From: an uncultured Oscillospiraceae bacterium
GTDB lineage: Bacteria > Bacillota > Clostridia > Oscillospirales > Oscillospiraceae
Direction of reading: 5' to 3'
DNA: 64,000 bases
NCBI GenBank assembly: GCA_934623575.1
Contig: CAKTVL010000002.1
Coordinates: forward strand, 62,001-126,000
Positions 32,537 through 41,966 of this stretch are shown here, in pieces. The notes under the pieces were generated by a model. The model was given only the letters and a program-made list of their open reading frames with translations. It was not told where the DNA came from and did no database searches. The stretch's first letter is position 1, and each line of letters starts with the position of its first letter. A program made the position numbers and the translations under genes.

Positions 32537-32800
32537 TCATTCATCCTCCTCTGTCAATTCTTCCACCGTCATGCCCAGCCGCGGGGCCAGGCGCTCCGCC
32601 GCCAGGGCGGACAGCACCACATGGTCGCTGTCCATGATCAGCACCGAGGCCGTCTTGCGCCCGTAGGTGGCGTCGATCAGCATCCCCCGGTCCCGTGACT
32701 CCTGCACCAGCCGCTTCACCGGTGCCGAATCCGGGCTGACCACGGCGATGAGCCGCTGGGCGGACACCAGATTGCCGAAGCCGATATTGATAAACTGCAT
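32537..32800 (-). CDS. remA: Extracellular matrix regulator RemA (DUF370)
   Basis: An 87-residue DNA-binding protein. [20 protein letters not shown] and [19 protein letters not shown] followed by [20 protein letters not shown] match the RemA family, which forms rings and activates biofilm genes in Bacillus subtilis. It lies between yicC and gmk, the usual Firmicute position. GAGGAGG precedes the ATG. Confidence 0.94.
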   Translation of the reverse strand: MQFINIGFGNLVSAQRLIAVVSPDSAPVKRLVQESRDRGMLIDATYGRKTASVLIMDSDHVVLSALAAERLAPRLGMTVEELTEEDE

Positions 32801-32810
32801 ACCGGCCTCC

Positions 32811-33689
32811 TCACTCCATGTTCTGCACCTGCTCGCGGATCTTCTCCACCTCGGCCTTCATGCTCACCACGTCCTTGGCCACCGCCAGGTCGTTGCACTT
32901 GGAGCCGATGGTGTTGCACTCCCGATTGACCTCCTGGATCAGGAAATCCAGCTTCCGGCCCACTGGCTCGCTGCTCTGCAGCATGTCCCGCAGCTGCGCG
33001 ATGTGGCTGCGCAGGCGCACCGTCTCCTCGTCCACGGCCACCTTGTCGGCGAAGATCGCCGCCTCGGTGAGGATGCGGCTCTCGTCGATGGTGGTGGACT
33101 GCAGCACCTCCTGCATCTTGGCCTCCAGCCGCTGGCGGTACGCCGCCACCGTCTGGGGCGACTGCGTCTCCACCTTACCCACGGTGGTCTCGATGGTATC
33201 CACCCGGGATGCCACGTCCTGGGCCAGCTTTTCGCCCTCCACCGCGCGCATGGCGTTGTAGGCCGCCAGCGCGTCGTCCAGCACGGCGCAGATGTCGGCG
33301 GCGATGGCCTCCACGTCCTCCTCCGCCTTGGTGACGGTCAGCACGTCGGGGAATTTGGCCAGCACCTCCGGCGTGATGTCGCCGGGCAGGGCAAAGGCGT
33401 TCTTCAGCTGCGTCAGGGCATCGAAATACCCCTTGGCCAGTCCCTCGTTCACCTGTACCACCGCCACGTCGGCGGCGGAGGTGTCGATGGTGACGAACAC
33501 GTCCACCTTGCCCCGGGAGATGGCCTGCTGCACGCGGGTCTTGATGGCGTCCTCAGCAAAAATATACGCTCTGGGCAGCTTTACGGTGCAGTCCAGGTAA
33601 CGATTGTTGACGGAGCGCACCTCCACGGTGATGTCTCTGCCGCTGCGCATCTCGCGGGCGCGGCCGTAACCGGTCATACTCTTGACCAC
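32811..33689 (-). CDS. yicC: YicC/YloC family endoribonuclease
   Basis: A 292-residue protein with the family signature [10 protein letters not shown] at the start, [15 protein letters not shown] near 27-41, and a C-terminal [19 protein letters not shown] with [15 protein letters not shown]. Members are single-stranded RNA endonucleases (YicC/YloC). GTG 33689 is preferred because the family start is conserved and AGGAG lies 8 bases upstream. Confidence 0.94.
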   Translation of the reverse strand: MVKSMTGYGRAREMRSGRDITVEVRSVNNRYLDCTVKLPRAYIFAEDAIKTRVQQAISRGKVDVFVTIDTSAADVAVVQVNEGLAKGYFDALTQLKNAFALPGDITPEVLAKFPDVLTVTKAEEDVEAIAADICAVLDDALAAYNAMRAVEGEKLAQDVASRVDTIETTVGKVETQSPQTVAAYRQRLEAKMQEVLQSTTIDESRILTEAAIFADKVAVDEETVRLRSHIAQLRDMLQSSEPVGRKLDFLIQEVNRECNTIGSKCNDLAVAKDVVSMKAEVEKIREQVQNME

Positions 33690-33715
33690 GGGATCAACTC
33701 CTTATATGTGTAGTA

Positions 33716-33736
33716 AACGGGGACTCCTCCCCTGTT
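33716..33736 (-). terminator. Weak terminator-like hairpin after the DnaJ-like gene
   Basis: GGGGA (33719-33723) and TCCCC (33728-33732) with flanking AAC/GTT pairing form a short stem; on the minus strand it is followed by GTTTAC only. Could be a partial terminator before yicC. Confidence 0.35.
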
Positions 33737-33742
33737 GTATAC

Positions 33743-34390
33743 TCAGCAAAAACAGATGGGCACGCCGAAGGCGTTGCAGCACAGCGTCGCGCCGCACAGC
33801 CGCAGGCAGCTGCTGTCGCCGCAGGCCCCGGTGGTCACGTCGCCGTAGCCCTCCGGGCGATAGGCCGTGCCCCGGCCCTCCAGAATATCCAGCGCCCGCT
33901 GGTATTCGGGGTTGTCCGGCGCCATGGTCACCGCGGTCTGGTAATACCGCCGCGCCTCGTCCAGCCATCCCCGCCGGTAGCAGATGGCGCCCTTCAGGAA
34001 ATTCCACTCGGCGTCGTGGTCGCTCTGGGCGTTCAGCAGCTCCTCCGCCAGATTCAGGTCCCCGCTGCTGATGGCCATGCGCACCCGCTGATAGCGCGAC
34101 GTATAGCCGCCCTGATAGCCGTTCTGGTACCCGCTCTGATAGCCATAGCCCTGGCCGCCGTAGCGCTGCCCACCGGCGCTGTAGCCGCCGCTGCGCTGCA
34201 CCTTCCGCTGGGACTGTACCGCCTCATACGCCTCGTTGATCTCCTTCATGCGCTCCTGCGCCAGATCCGCCAGCGGGTTGTCGTGGTAGTTGTCCGGGTG
34301 GTACTTCCGCGCCAGGTCGCGGTACGCCTTCTTTACTTCTTCATCTGTGGCCGTACTGGGGACGCCCAGCACCTGATAGGGATCACGCAT
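33743..34390 (-). CDS. J-domain protein with TPR-like segment and cysteine-rich tail
   Basis: A 215-residue protein. The N-terminal J domain (1-65) contains [10 protein letters not shown] with the HPD motif that stimulates DnaK. A Gly/Tyr/Gln-rich linker with [16 protein letters not shown] repeats follows (about 85-115), then a TPR-like helical pair ([40 protein letters not shown]). The last 28 residues hold eight cysteines ([20 protein letters not shown], ending GVPICFC), possibly a metal or redox site. It overlaps the DUF5685 gene by 8 bases. The partner is unknown. Confidence 0.85.
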   Translation of the reverse strand: MRDPYQVLGVPSTATDEEVKKAYRDLARKYHPDNYHDNPLADLAQERMKEINEAYEAVQSQRKVQRSGGYSAGGQRYGGQGYGYQSGYQNGYQGGYTSRYQRVRMAISSGDLNLAEELLNAQSDHDAEWNFLKGAICYRRGWLDEARRYYQTAVTMAPDNPEYQRALDILEGRGTAYRPEGYGDVTTGACGDSSCLRLCGATLCCNAFGVPICFC

Positions 34391-35282
34391 GGTCCGTGTC
34401 CGCCTTTCGTATAGGTTCTTCTCTTCTCCTCGGCCGGTGGAACGTGCCGTTCAGCACCGCCGCTCCCACGGCATACAGTCCCTCGTACACCGTGGCACGC
34501 AGGACCGGTGTGTATTTCGTCTCCGGCAGCAGCTCAAAGGCCGCCGCCATGGCCCGCACCGAGCCGTCCAGCGTCAGCGCCAGCGTCTGCCGGTCCGGCG
34601 CGGTCAGCGCGCCGTCCTCCGGCGTAAAGCGCAGGGCCAGCGGGTTGTACCCGCCGCTTTTTATGTCCTCCCGCAGGTCGTCCGCCGCGTCCACCAGATA
34701 CACCCACCGCCCCAGATGGTACAGCAGCTGCTCCGTCACCCGCCGCCGCGCCGGGTCGTCGATGCTCTCCGCCGCCAGCGCCAGCAGCCGCGCAAAGGCG
34801 TCCGCCGGCGCGTCCAGCGACGCGCAGCCGTCCTTTTCCAGCACGCCCAGCGCCGTCAGATGCGCCTGCGTGCCCCGGTCGAAGTCCGGCCGCCGCGCCC
34901 TGGCCTTCCGGTACGCCGAACGCAGCAGCGCCGACGCCAGCCGGTATTTCAGTCCGCCCCAGAAGCTGTGGTCGGCCACGCCGTCCCGCAGCTGCCAGTA
35001 GGACAGGATCACGCTCATATCCGCCGCCGTGTCCAGTGCCGGGTCGCAGGCGGCGCAGCTCCTCTTTTGCAGGGGATGGACGGCGCAGCGTCTGCCGCAC
35101 GTCTCCCCCGCTCCCTCCGACAGCACCATCGCCAGAAACGTCAGGTCATAGTTCAGTATCATCCGCCCCGCCAGGCCGTACCGCGCGCCCAGCGCGTGGC
35201 ACAGCCCGCAGTACGCGGCACGGAACGTCTCCCGGTCCTCCGGTGTCAGCCGTCCGTCCGAGGGATGCACATAACCGAACAT
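34383..35282 (-). CDS. DUF5685 family protein
   Basis: A 299-residue protein of unknown function. It starts [20 protein letters not shown] and then has cysteine motifs [13 protein letters not shown] near 30 and [18 protein letters not shown] near 65, likely metal ligands. The remainder is all-helical with [20 protein letters not shown] near 195, resembling the aspartate-rich helices of isoprenoid-synthase-like folds. It is coupled to the downstream J-domain gene, a pairing often seen in Clostridia, so they may act together. Confidence 0.85.
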   Translation of the reverse strand: MFGYVHPSDGRLTPEDRETFRAAYCGLCHALGARYGLAGRMILNYDLTFLAMVLSEGAGETCGRRCAVHPLQKRSCAACDPALDTAADMSVILSYWQLRDGVADHSFWGGLKYRLASALLRSAYRKARARRPDFDRGTQAHLTALGVLEKDGCASLDAPADAFARLLALAAESIDDPARRRVTEQLLYHLGRWVYLVDAADDLREDIKSGGYNPLALRFTPEDGALTAPDRQTLALTLDGSVRAMAAAFELLPETKYTPVLRATVYEGLYAVGAAVLNGTFHRPRRREEPIRKADTDHA

Positions 35283-35285
35283 CCC

Positions 35286-35690
35286 TTAAAACACCCGCAG
35301 GATGGTGTAGGTCAGCGTCTCCTTCCGCCGCGCGTAGCGGTCGTATGCCACGCTGGGCAGGAACGCCAGCACCGCCGCCGCCACGGCGATGCCGTAGCGC
35401 CAGCCCTCGGCCAGCCCCTCGCTGAGAAAATACCCCAGCAGGAAGCACACCACCGGCAGCACATACACCAGCGCCACCACGCCCAGCAGCTTCCTCGTGC
35501 TGCTCTCCACCACGACCTTCTCGCCGGGCTGGGCGTTGGGGTCGTTCTTGGCCCGGGCCTTGATGGCCGCGCCGGTCATGCCGCACCCTGCGCACTCCTC
35601 GCAGTCGTGGCCGCAGGCGCTCTTCCGGGGCACGGAGATCTCCGCGTACCCGCCGGGCAGCAGCTTTTCTACCGTTGCGATCTGTGTCAT
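35286..35690 (-). CDS. SoxR-reducing system protein RseC-like
   Basis: A 134-residue membrane protein. The N-terminal KLLPGGYAEISVPRKSACGH leads into a cysteine cluster CGHDCEECAGCGMTG (about 23-37), then a soluble stretch and two membrane segments (LLGVVALVYVLPVVCFLLGYFL and GIAVAAAVLAFLPSVAY). This matches the RseC/MucC family, linked to electron flow through Rnf-type complexes. No rnf genes are in the window. First gene of the cluster running to rlmN; 28 bases after cdaR. Confidence 0.88.
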   Translation of the reverse strand: MTQIATVEKLLPGGYAEISVPRKSACGHDCEECAGCGMTGAAIKARAKNDPNAQPGEKVVVESSTRKLLGVVALVYVLPVVCFLLGYFLSEGLAEGWRYGIAVAAAVLAFLPSVAYDRYARRKETLTYTILRVF

Positions 35691-35718
35691 CGTCTCACCT
35701 CTTGAGAATACTCATGCC

Positions 35719-37077
35719 TTATGCCGCCGGGGGCGTCTCTTCCTCCCCGCTGGCCGGCACGCCGGGCCCGTCCGGCGTATCCGGCTCCGTCTGCGGCGGC
35801 GTGTCCGTCACCGTCAGTGTCAGCTCGTATGTGCCGCGCACCGTCACGTCGCTGAATCCGCTGACCGTCACCGTTACCGGCACCGTATAGCTCCCCGGCC
35901 CGGTCACAGCGCTCATATCCGCCGTGGCCCGCAGGTCCTCCGCCGCGATCGCCTCGATCTCCTCGCTGAGGCCCCACAGCCGCACCGACAGGCCGCTCTG
36001 CGGCACCACCGCGTACAGCCCCGACGGCAGGCTGCTGAAGGCCATATCCGTCACCGTCAATGTCGTCTCGCTGATGCCGTCCAGCGTGATCTCCACCGTG
36101 GCCACCTCGTTGCCGTTGACCAGCCAGGTGCCGTCCGGCGGCGTCACCACATAGCTGTTCTGCTGGTGCAGCGCCAGATCGTCCACATGCAGCGTGGCCA
36201 GCACCAGCTTGTCGATGGAGGCCAGCACGTCGGCCTCGCCGTTCAGCCGCACCGTCCCCGGCGTAATGTCGCACACGATGCTGTCCCGTGCCGCGCCGGG
36301 CACGCCCTCAAACTCCACGGCCAGCCGCACCTCCTTGGTGGTCAGCACCGGCACCTTGGCCTGGATCAGGCTGGCGTTGGTGCGGATATTGTCATTCTCC
36401 ACCGGATTCCCGTCATAGTCGTACAGCTGCACGTCCACCGTCTGCACCACCGAGCGCGTAGCGCCGCTGATGTCCACCGTCAGCTTGGCGCTGCTGACGT
36501 TCAGCAGGTCGTCCCGCTGGGCCCGCAGCGTCAGCACCTGCGGATCCAGCACCACGTCGCCGGTAAAGTACCCCTCGGCCACCTGGCCGATGACCTCGCA
36601 CTCCACCGGCACCTCCTTGGTGTACAGCTCGCCCACCGTCACCGTGATCTGGCTCAGGCTTGCCTTCTCCACGCTGACGTTGGCCTTCACCACCCCGTCG
36701 GGGTAGCTGACCGTATACTCCAGCTGGTGTACGCCCACCGAGTCGATGCCGCTGGTGCTGGCGATCACCCGCACATTCCCGCTGTCCAGCTTCACCAGCT
36801 CCCGCTTCGGCCCGCGTATCCGCAGGTCGATGGTGGTGTCGTAGCCCGACAGCAGCATCAGATTCTTGTCCGCCAGCGTGGTATTCTCGCCGGAGAACTC
36901 CACCGGGATGTCCCGTATGGTCTTAAAGCTGTCCGGCGCCTTGTCCACGTCCACATATACCCACACCGCGATGGCCACCAGGATGGAGACGATGATCCGC
37001 ACGGTCTTGCTGCGGTTGAAGCGCGGCTTGCGCTCCTCGTCCTTCTCTCTTCCGGTATCAGAGATCCGTTCCGACAT
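35719..37077 (-). CDS. cdaR: YbbR-domain protein, CdaA regulator
   Basis: A 452-residue protein with one N-terminal membrane segment (TVRIIVSILVAIAVWVYVDV) and an outside region of three or four YbbR repeats (for example KNLMLLSGYDTTIDLRIRGP and VLASIDKLVLATLHVDD). The end is Pro/Glu-rich. CdaR controls the diadenylate cyclase CdaA at the membrane. It overlaps the cdaA gene by 20 bases, using a GGAGG inside it, in the conserved cdaA-cdaR order. glmM, the usual third gene, does not follow here. Confidence 0.93.
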   Translation of the reverse strand: MSERISDTGREKDEERKPRFNRSKTVRIIVSILVAIAVWVYVDVDKAPDSFKTIRDIPVEFSGENTTLADKNLMLLSGYDTTIDLRIRGPKRELVKLDSGNVRVIASTSGIDSVGVHQLEYTVSYPDGVVKANVSVEKASLSQITVTVGELYTKEVPVECEVIGQVAEGYFTGDVVLDPQVLTLRAQRDDLLNVSSAKLTVDISGATRSVVQTVDVQLYDYDGNPVENDNIRTNASLIQAKVPVLTTKEVRLAVEFEGVPGAARDSIVCDITPGTVRLNGEADVLASIDKLVLATLHVDDLALHQQNSYVVTPPDGTWLVNGNEVATVEITLDGISETTLTVTDMAFSSLPSGLYAVVPQSGLSVRLWGLSEEIEAIAAEDLRATADMSAVTGPGSYTVPVTVTVSGFSDVTVRGTYELTLTVTDTPPQTEPDTPDGPGVPASGEEETPPAA

Positions 37078-37954
37078 CGTCGTTCTCCTCCTTCCTGTTC
37101 AGACCCAGCAGCTCCGCCAGACTGCGGCGGGGCTTGTCCTCCGTGTCCTCCTCCGGCGGCATCAGCTCGTTGCGCAGCAGCTTGCTCAGCGTCTCCGGCT
37201 TCAGGTGCCGCTTCAGCATCCCGCCGATGGCCACGGAGATGGACCCCGTCTCCTCCGACACGATGACCACCACCGCGTCGGAGTTCTCGCTCATGCCGAT
37301 GCCCGCCCGGTGCCGCATGCCCAGGTCGCGGCTCAGGTTCACGTTTTTGCTCAGCGGCAGCATGCACCCGGCGCCCAGGATCCGCCCGTGGCGGATGATC
37401 ACCGCGCCGTCGTGCATGGGCGCTTTAACGAAGAAAATGTTCTTCAGCAGCTCGGAGGACACCGCCGCGTCCAGCGTGGTCCCGCTGCGCACCATATCGT
37501 CCAGGTGGATGTCCCGCTCGAACACGATCAGCACGCCGGTCTTGCTCTGGGACATCTCGCTGCACGCGGTGACCGTCTGGTCGATGGCGGATTCCAGCTC
37601 CGTCTGCTGCTGCGGGTCCTTGAAGGCCTTCAGCAGCTTGATATTCCGGCTGCCCACCTTTTCCAGTATCTGCCGGATCTCCGGCTGGAACAGGATGATG
37701 ATGGCCAGAATGCCCACCTGCACCAGGTTCCGCATGATATAGGCGATGGCGTTCAGCTGCAGTATATCCGCCAGCCACAGCACCAGCAGAAAGGCCACCA
37801 CGCCCTTGAGGATGTTCTCCGCCCGGGTGCTCTTCACCATCCGCAGCAGGTTATACACCAGAAACGCGATAATGGCGATGTCCAGCACGTCGGACACCCG
37901 TATCAGCACCAAGTAATTCCCAATTCTTTCCAATACTGAAAGTACCTTTTCCAT
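37058..37954 (-). CDS. cdaA: Diadenylate cyclase (c-di-AMP synthase)
   Basis: A 298-residue membrane enzyme making cyclic di-AMP from ATP, a regulator of potassium and osmolyte balance. Three N-terminal membrane segments (VLDIAIIAFLVYNLL, GVVAFLLVLWLADILQL, LVQVGILAIIILFQPEI) precede the DAC domain with catalytic motifs MHDGAVII near 180 and RHRAGIGMSE near 220. A charged C-terminal tail follows. It has a strong promoter of its own. Confidence 0.97.
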   Translation of the reverse strand: MEKVLSVLERIGNYLVLIRVSDVLDIAIIAFLVYNLLRMVKSTRAENILKGVVAFLLVLWLADILQLNAIAYIMRNLVQVGILAIIILFQPEIRQILEKVGSRNIKLLKAFKDPQQQTELESAIDQTVTACSEMSQSKTGVLIVFERDIHLDDMVRSGTTLDAAVSSELLKNIFFVKAPMHDGAVIIRHGRILGAGCMLPLSKNVNLSRDLGMRHRAGIGMSENSDAVVVIVSEETGSISVAIGGMLKRHLKPETLSKLLRNELMPPEEDTEDKPRRSLAELLGLNRKEENDDVGTDL

Positions 37955-38007
37955 ACTGCCATCCTTCCCGTCGCGGGTACAAAGTACGCATAAAAACAGA
38001 TAGTATC

Positions 38008-38036
38008 ATTATATAAAAAGTATTGGGAAAATGCAA
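38008..38036 (-). promoter_or_regulatory. Sigma-A promoter for cdaA
   Basis: TTGCAT (38031-38036), 17-base spacer, TATAAT (38008-38013) on the minus strand, about 54 bases before the cdaA start. Confidence 0.8.
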
Positions 38037-38077
38037 CAAAAAATTATGTGAACACTTTTGCATTTCAACCAAGCATT

Positions 38078-39199
38078 TCAAGCAAGGGCGCGGCGCAGCA
38101 TCCGGGCAAAGGTCTCCACCTGCTCCGCGGTGTTGAACGCCGAAAAGCTGCACCGCACGGTGCCGGTGTCCAGCGTCCCCGCCGTCCGGTGGGCCAGCGG
38201 CGCGCAGTGCAGCCCCGCCCGTACCGCCGCACCCTGCCGCGCCAGTGCCTCGCCCAGCACCTCGCAGTCCTTTCCCTCCACCCGGAAGCTCAGCACCCCC
38301 GTCTGGGCCTGGTCCTCCGGCGTATAAAACACCTCCGCCCCCGGTATCTCCGCCAGCCTGGCCGCGCACCGCCGGGCCAGCTGCCGCTCCTGCGCCCCGA
38401 TGGCCGCCGCGCCCCGGCGCTGCACGAACCGCAGCCCCTCCAGCAGCCCCGCGATGCCCGGCATGTTGTGGGTCCCCGCCTCCAGCCGGTCCGGCAGCTC
38501 CTCCGGCATCTCCTGCAGGATGGACTGCGACCCCGTCCCGCCCCGCAGCAGCGGCTCCGGGTCCATGCCGCACAGCAGCAGTCCCGTCCCCTGGGGGCCG
38601 TACAGCCCCTTGTGCCCCGGCATGGCGATAAACGCCGCCCCCAGCGCCGCCATGTCCACCGGCAGCATCCCGGCGGATTGGGAGGCGTCCAGCACAAGGG
38701 GCACGCCCTTCTCCCGGCACAGCGCCGCGATGCGCTCCACCGGCAGCCGATAGCCGAACACATTGGATACATGGGTGCAGATCACCGCGCTTGCCGGGCG
38801 CTCCAGTGCGGCGGCGAACTGCCGCACCATCTCCTCCCCGTCAAACAGCGGCCCGTCCGCCACGGCGATCTCCACCCCTGGGATGGCGTGCAGCGGCCGC
38901 GTTACGGCGTTATGCTCATACCCGGAGATGACCACACGGCCGCCGGGCTTCACCAGTGTGCGGATGGCGATATTCAGCCCGTGGGTGGCGCAGGAGGTGA
39001 ACACCACCCGCGCCGGGTCCTCCACGCCGAACAGCTCCGCCGCCAGCGCGCGGCAGGCGTAGTCCGTTGCCTCCGCCGCCCTGGTGGCGGGATAGCTCCC
39101 CCGCCCCGGCGAGGACAGCGACGACACCGCCCGGTGCATGGCCCGGGCCACCGTCTCCGGCTTCTGCAGCGTGGTGGCCCCTGCGTCAAAGTAGATCAT
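38078..39199 (-). CDS. Aminotransferase class V, cysteine desulfurase-like
   Basis: A 373-residue PLP enzyme. MIYFDAGATTLQKPETVARAM at the start, the PLP-lysine in MPGHKGLYGPQGTG near 190, and SYPATRAAEA near 35 match the cysteine desulfurase family of Clostridia (SufS/NifS-like, group II type). It probably releases sulfur from cysteine, but the group is loosely characterised. Its start overlaps the DUF3343 stop by four bases, a common pairing, suggesting joint sulfur or selenium handling. Confidence 0.88.
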   Translation of the reverse strand: MIYFDAGATTLQKPETVARAMHRAVSSLSSPGRGSYPATRAAEATDYACRALAAELFGVEDPARVVFTSCATHGLNIAIRTLVKPGGRVVISGYEHNAVTRPLHAIPGVEIAVADGPLFDGEEMVRQFAAALERPASAVICTHVSNVFGYRLPVERIAALCREKGVPLVLDASQSAGMLPVDMAALGAAFIAMPGHKGLYGPQGTGLLLCGMDPEPLLRGGTGSQSILQEMPEELPDRLEAGTHNMPGIAGLLEGLRFVQRRGAAAIGAQERQLARRCAARLAEIPGAEVFYTPEDQAQTGVLSFRVEGKDCEVLGEALARQGAAVRAGLHCAPLAHRTAGTLDTGTVRCSFSAFNTAEQVETFARMLRRALA

Positions 39200-39450
39200 A
39201 GCTCCGCCTCCCTGTACTCCTCATCCTGGCGCACAAACACCTGTCCGGGCGCAAAGCCCGCCTCCCGCAGCAGTCCCAGCGCCGCCTCCGTGCGCATCCT
39301 GCCCCTGATCCGCAGCACATACCCGCATCCCTTGCCTGTCAGCCCCATGGGCGCGCGTCCCGCCGCCGCCCGCAGTCCCTTTCGCTCCAGCAGCTGCGCC
39401 ATGCGCTGCGCCTGGGTCACCGACCGCGCGGTGATCAGATATTCCTCCAT
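39196..39450 (-). CDS. DUF3343 family protein
   Basis: An 84-residue protein (MEEYLITARSVTQAQRMAQLL) with a ferredoxin-like alpha-beta pattern. A Cys lies in GLTGKGCGYVLRIRG near residue 43. DUF3343 proteins pair with cysteine desulfurase-like genes and are proposed sulfur or selenium carriers; here the pair overlaps. AGGAGG precedes the ATG at 7 bases. Confidence 0.85.
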   Translation of the reverse strand: MEEYLITARSVTQAQRMAQLLERKGLRAAAGRAPMGLTGKGCGYVLRIRGRMRTEAALGLLREAGFAPGQVFVRQDEEYREAEL

Positions 39451-39516
39451 ACCGGTACCTCCTTTGTACTCATGCCATCCTATGCCCGCCGCCCCAAAAG
39501 GTGCAAAAGTGCAAAA

Positions 39517-39546
39517 AGTCCCCGGAGACCTTCGTCTCCGGGGACT
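39517..39546 (-). terminator. Terminator downstream of yigZ
   Basis: AGTCCCCGGAGAC (39517-39529), loop CTTC, GTCTCCGGGGACT (39534-39546), followed on the minus strand by TTTTTGC. Confidence 0.85.
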
Positions 39547-39575
39547 CCCATATTGGCCATGTTGGATATGAAATC

Positions 39576-39598
39576 GCCCTCCGGCTTGGCCGGAGGGC
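39576..39598 (-). terminator. Hairpin immediately after yigZ
   Basis: GCCCTCCGGC (39576-39585), TTG, GCCGGAGGGC (39589-39598), 5 bases past the yigZ stop. No T-tract follows on the minus strand; it stands in tandem with the true terminator 30 bases on. Confidence 0.55.
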
Positions 39599-39603
39599 TT
39601 GCT

Positions 39604-40236
39604 TCACAGCTCTGTTCTCGGCCCCGGCCGGTATTCCTCCGCCGTCACCGCCACGGCGATGCCGCCGGCCGACAGCTCCGTCAGCCGTTCCTGCAGCGCC
39701 GCTGTGTCCTCCGCCGGCAGCGACACCTTCAGCCGGATGTCCGCGCCATATTCGGCCTCGTCCACCGTGCCGTCCAGCGTCGCGATCTCCCCCTTCACCC
39801 GCTCGAACAGCGCGTAGGGGCACGGTATCTCCGCCGCGGCCCACAGGCCCATCTCCGCGACGCCCGCCGCCGCCAGCGCGTCTCTCGCGCTTTTGGAGTA
39901 CGCCCGCGTCAGCCCGCCGGCCCCCAGCAGGATACCCCCGAAGTACCGCGTCACCACGCACACCACGTTGGTCACGTTCTCCCGCCGGAACACGTTGAGC
40001 ATGGGCTGCCCCGCCGTGCCCTGCGGCTCGCCGTCGTCGCCGTAGCGCAGCAGATCGCTGCCGATGAGATAGCACCAGCAGTTGTGCCGCGCGTCGTAGT
40101 ATTTCTTCTTCATCTGCGCGATGAACTCCCGGGCCTGCTCCTCCGTCTCCACCGGCAGCAGGTGTCCGATGAACCGTGACCGCTTCTCGGTGAATTCCGT
40201 CTCCGCCGGGCCGTAGGGTACGCGGAAATCGCTCAT
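39604..40236 (-). CDS. yigZ: YigZ/UPF0029 (IMPACT family) protein
   Basis: A 210-residue protein. The N-terminal UPF0029 domain has TEFTEKRSRFIGHLLPVETE and the signature RYFGGILLGAGGLTRAYSKS near 100-120; the C-terminal domain (IPCPYALFERVKGEI) is ferredoxin-like. Related to eukaryotic IMPACT, possibly ribosome-associated. ATG 40236 overlaps the hflX stop (ATGA) with AAGGAGG upstream, so it is coupled to hflX. Confidence 0.93.
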   Translation of the reverse strand: MSDFRVPYGPAETEFTEKRSRFIGHLLPVETEEQAREFIAQMKKKYYDARHNCWCYLIGSDLLRYGDDGEPQGTAGQPMLNVFRRENVTNVVCVVTRYFGGILLGAGGLTRAYSKSARDALAAAGVAEMGLWAAAEIPCPYALFERVKGEIATLDGTVDEAEYGADIRLKVSLPAEDTAALQERLTELSAGGIAVAVTAEEYRPGPRTEL

Positions 40237-41540
40237 TCCCAGTCCTCCTTGGGCTCCGTCCACCCCTCGATGTAGTCCTTCAGCTGCCCGATGACCCGCG
40301 GCGTGCACACCGCCACCACGTCCACCGTCTCGCCGTACTCCACGCTCTCCACCTTGGCCTCCCGGTACAGGCTGTCCAGCGCCCCGGCCTTGTCATAGGG
40401 CAGATGCAGCGTCACCCGCTTGGTCCCCTTGTCCAGCTTTTTGTCGATGGCCGCCAGCAGCCGCTCCAGCCCCTCTCCGGTCTTGGCGGACACGGACACC
40501 GCGTCCCCCTCCTTGTCTCGCTGGAAGGCAAACGCCAGGTCGGACTTGTTGTACACCCGGATGCAGGGGATGCTCTCCGCCCCCAGCTCCCTGATCAGTT
40601 CATCCACGATCCGCGCCTGCTCCTGCCACTCCGGATTGCCGGCGTCGATGACGTGCAGCAGCAGATCCGCGTACTCCAGCTCCTCCAGCGTGGCCTTGAA
40701 GGCCTCCACCAGCTGATGGGGCAGCTTCCGGATAAATCCCACCGTGTCGGAGATCACCACGTCCAGCGTATCGCTGACGGTCAGCAGCCGCGTGGTGGTG
40801 TCCAGCGTGTCGAACAGCCTGTTGTTTGCCGGTATCCCCGCCCCGGTGATGGCGTTCAGCAGCGTGGACTTCCCCGCGTTGGTATAGCCCACGATGGCTA
40901 CCACCGGTATCTCGTTCTTCTGCCGCCGCTGGCGCTGGGTGGCGCGTACCCGCCGCACCTCTTCCAGCTCCTCCTTCAGCTTGTCGATCTTCCGCCGGAT
41001 GTGCCGCCGGTCGGTCTCCAGCTGCGTCTCGCCGGGGCCCTTGGTGCCGATGGGCGAGCCGCCGGTGCCGCCCTGCCGCTCCAGATGGCTCCACATACCG
41101 ATCAATCTGGGCAACAGATACTGGTACTGCGCCAGCTCCACCTGCAAGCAACCCTCCCTGGTCCGCGCCCGCTGGGCGAAGATGTCCAGTATCAGCCCGC
41201 TGCGGTCCAGCACCTGCACGCCGCACAGCTCCGTCAGCACCCGCACCTGCGACGGCGACAGATCGTTGTCGAAGATCACCATGGTGGCCTCGCTGTTGTC
41301 CACCATGCGCTTGACCTCCTCCACCTTTCCCTCGCCGATAAAGCTGTGGGGGTCGGGCTTCTCCCGGCTCTGTAAGATCATGCCCACGCTCTCGCCGCCG
41401 GCCGTTTCCACCAGTGCCGCCAGCTCCGCCAGGCTCTCCTCGTCCGCGCTGTCCCTGCCCAGCACCGGGGACCTCAGCCCCACCAGCACCGCATAGTCCC
41501 GCGCGCCCTTCTTGCCTTCCTCAATGGTCTTTCGTTCCAT
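40233..41540 (-). CDS. hflX: GTPase HflX
   Basis: A 435-residue ribosome-binding GTPase that splits stalled or hibernating ribosomes. N-terminal HflX domain (AALVETAGGESVGMILQ, FDNDLSPSQVRVL), the glycine-rich linker GPGETQLETDRRHIRRKI, and the G domain: GYTNAGKSTL (G1), DTVGFI (G3), NKSD (G4). ATG 41540 has GAGG about 7 bases upstream; the ORF could extend four codons. Confidence 0.95.
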   Translation of the reverse strand: MERKTIEEGKKGARDYAVLVGLRSPVLGRDSADEESLAELAALVETAGGESVGMILQSREKPDPHSFIGEGKVEEVKRMVDNSEATMVIFDNDLSPSQVRVLTELCGVQVLDRSGLILDIFAQRARTREGCLQVELAQYQYLLPRLIGMWSHLERQGGTGGSPIGTKGPGETQLETDRRHIRRKIDKLKEELEEVRRVRATQRQRRQKNEIPVVAIVGYTNAGKSTLLNAITGAGIPANNRLFDTLDTTTRLLTVSDTLDVVISDTVGFIRKLPHQLVEAFKATLEELEYADLLLHVIDAGNPEWQEQARIVDELIRELGAESIPCIRVYNKSDLAFAFQRDKEGDAVSVSAKTGEGLERLLAAIDKKLDKGTKRVTLHLPYDKAGALDSLYREAKVESVEYGETVDVVAVCTPRVIGQLKDYIEGWTEPKEDWE

Positions 41541-41607
41541 ACCCTGCCTCATTCCAATGGTTTTTCACGATTATACCCTATCTTCCCTTAAATGTAAAAC
41601 GAAAAAA

Positions 41608-41638
41608 ACGGAGCCCGCACCATCGGTGCGGGCTCCGT
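41608..41638 (-). terminator. Terminator after rpmE
   Basis: ACGGAGCCCGCACC (41608-41621), ATC, GGTGCGGGCTCCGT (41625-41638), followed on the minus strand by TTTTTTCG. Confidence 0.92.
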
Positions 41639-41654
41639 ATGTGATGTGTCCCGT

Positions 41655-41858
41655 TTACTTGTCCAGGCCGAAGCGCTTGTTGAACTTGGCAACACGTCCG
41701 CCGGTATCCACCAGCTTCTGCTTGCCGGTGAAGAAGGGGTGACACTTAGAGCAGACTTCCACGCGAATATCCTTCTTCGTAGAACCTGTCTCAATCACAT
41801 TACCGCAGGCGCATTTGATAGTAGTCTGCTGATAATTGGGATGGATTCCTTCCTTCAT
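41655..41858 (-). CDS. rpmE: 50S ribosomal protein L31 (zinc-binding type)
   Basis: A 67-residue protein starting [20 protein letters not shown]. Cysteines 16, 18, 37 and 40 (CAC and CSKC) form the zinc site of the C+ type of L31, the form replaced under zinc limitation in Bacillus. [17 protein letters not shown] is the conserved C-terminal half. Monocistronic, with its own promoter and terminator. Confidence 0.97.
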   Translation of the reverse strand: MKEGIHPNYQQTTIKCACGNVIETGSTKKDIRVEVCSKCHPFFTGKQKLVDTGGRVAKFNKRFGLDK

Positions 41859-41921
41859 TGCTCATGTTCACCCCTTTCTGGTTCACTCGTCGCCGCGGCT
41901 TACGCCGCAAACGCAACTGTG

Positions 41922-41950
41922 ATAATAGCACACTCTCCCCGCGATTGCAA
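41922..41950 (-). promoter_or_regulatory. Sigma-A promoter for rpmE
   Basis: TTGCAA (41945-41950), 17-base spacer, TATTAT (41922-41927) on the minus strand. Confidence 0.75.
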
Positions 41951-41966
41951 GCATTTTTCGCAATTT

